A stretch of 64,000 nucleotides of DNA from NCBI RefSeq assembly GCF_028389875.1, contig NC_084702.1:51432053-51496052 (forward strand), in the 5' to 3' direction. This stretch comes from Rhea pennata. Its lineage: Eukaryota > Chordata > Aves > Rheiformes > Rheidae. The position numbers and the translations under genes are program-made. Numbering within the stretch: position 1 is the stretch's first letter; each line of letters opens with the position of its first letter. Below, one piece after another: positions 62,913 to 64,000 of the stretch. Under the pieces are notes generated by a model. The model was not told the DNA's origin. It ran no database searches and saw only the letters and a program-made list of their open reading frames with translations.

Positions 62913-64000
62913 AGCTTATTCTGCTAGTTCTACACAGCTTTCTACTCTGTTTTATCCACAGTAAGTTTCTTTCCATGGATATCCTTTGCAATGAGGGTTT
63001 TTCTACCCTCATTAGAGGATAGAATTATACGTATGTGAGCACAAAGGAAAAGATAGATTCTGTACCCCTAAAACTCAGAAGAAACCTCCATTTCCTTTCC
63101 AGGGTTTGAACAATTCCTACCACCGCTCTTGTACTTATTTTTTGAATTCCTCTTTCTGTTTCAGTCTCCCTTAAAAGCTGCCTGGGACATCATACTTCTC
63201 CAACACAGAACTTACACAAATTATTTTTTAAGGCCTCTTTTTGTGGGTTTACCTTTATCAGGGTTGACATTTCAGTGTTAGACAACCATGAATTACAACC
63301 ACAAATTTCTCCGTGTTGTGCAAGTCTGTTTTACTCATGCTCTTTTTTCTCCCATTATGTACTATGGCAATCAATCCCTTTACTTCCAGGTCTGAGCTGA
63401 AATGAATCATTCTACAGATGGCCAAAGAAGTAGTCACAAAAATGAACCAGATATGTACGGATGTCCTTGGATCCTGGATTAGGATTATCATCTAAGAAAA
63501 TGTTAAAGTCGGCCGGTAGGAGTGTTTTTTCTTGTATCTTTTTCCTTCTCGCCAGCCTCTACTAGCCCACATGGCAGCCCTAATTTAACATTAACTTTAA
63601 GCATTTCTGGAACAGTTTAAGGCCCATGTTGACAGTGTATTCTTATGATTTAAGATTAAGAACCTCGTGAAATTTCAGCCCCAGTCCTCTATGTAATACC
63701 ATCAGACAAAATACTGAGCTGATGGCAGGATATGGCATCTCTTATCCTAGGATCATAGTGCCAGGCTAGTACAGCAGTCATTGAGATGCTGCTCTGCGTA
63801 GAGTGTGTAGCTGCAGTTAATTTATGTTTTCCATACCTTTCTTCCCCTATAGCACCTAGCTAATATTCCATTATTTTGAGGTGAGTGTGCATGCTACGTG
63901 TACCATAAAGGCTGGGACCTCAGATATGGCTGGCATGTGGTTTCATAGGGGTCAGCATGATATAACAAGACCTGCAACAGGACAGAGCTTGTGCAGCCTT

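Larger units (their letters stand above)
60501..64000. other. Gene-free AT-rich DNA to window end
   Basis: Apart from poly-T at 62.6 kb and two tiny tandem duplications, nothing is recognisable. No gene is cut by the right edge as far as I can see. Confidence 0.7.

Noticed and set aside
1..64000. CRISPR arrays, bacterial operons, prophage or plasmid features
   Set aside because: The sequence is plainly vertebrate nuclear DNA, and no regularly spaced direct-repeat array or dense gene packing is present.

Overview
This window looks like ordinary AT-rich, gene-poor nuclear DNA from a bird. The best evidence is a degraded CR1 LINE at about 41066-42999. It has recognisable reverse-transcriptase motifs and the typical CR1 3' end: two ATTCTATG octamers and no poly-A tail. 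Two much older CR1 scraps (about 60301-60500 and 31546-31650, both minus strand) and a MIR-like CORE-SINE remnant (about 13480-13595, minus strand) point to an amniote genome. The low repeat density fits a bird better than a crocodile or turtle, but the species cannot be named from what is visible.

I find no protein-coding gene. Outside CR1 every open frame is about 125 codons or shorter. At this base composition about 7% of random codons should be stops, so a few open stretches near 110-120 codons are expected by chance in both strands of 64 kb. None reads as a known family. The window is best read as intergenic DNA or the inside of a very large intron.

Layout. 1-13.4 kb: unique AT-rich DNA with an 18-bp G-rich duplication, a CTCF-like site, and short (TAAA)n, (AT)n and Z-DNA-prone tracts. 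13.5-24.4 kb: a MIR remnant, a perfect hairpin, a (GT)n/(TA)n block, a small GC-richer patch with a 14-bp palindrome around TCACGTGA, poly-T, and a weaker MIR candidate. 24.4-41 kb: a 36-bp tandem duplication, a long (TTTTC)n/poly-T tract, an ancient CR1 scrap beside an LTR-like patch, and an A-rich tract. 41-43 kb: the CR1 LINE. 43-48 kb: poly-A, short tandem duplications, and two diverged direct copies of an unidentified repeat. 48-64 kb: two back-to-back hairpins before poly-A, a 14-bp perfect inverted repeat, a candidate 145-nt exon with good splice signals, another ancient CR1, and poly-T.

Nothing here amounts to a demonstrable new biological system. The items most worth a second look are the unidentified repeat pair (46029-46105 and 47442-47565), the inverted repeat at 50945-50983, the twin hairpins at 48561-48604, and the candidate exon at 56459-56603. 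All are modest.
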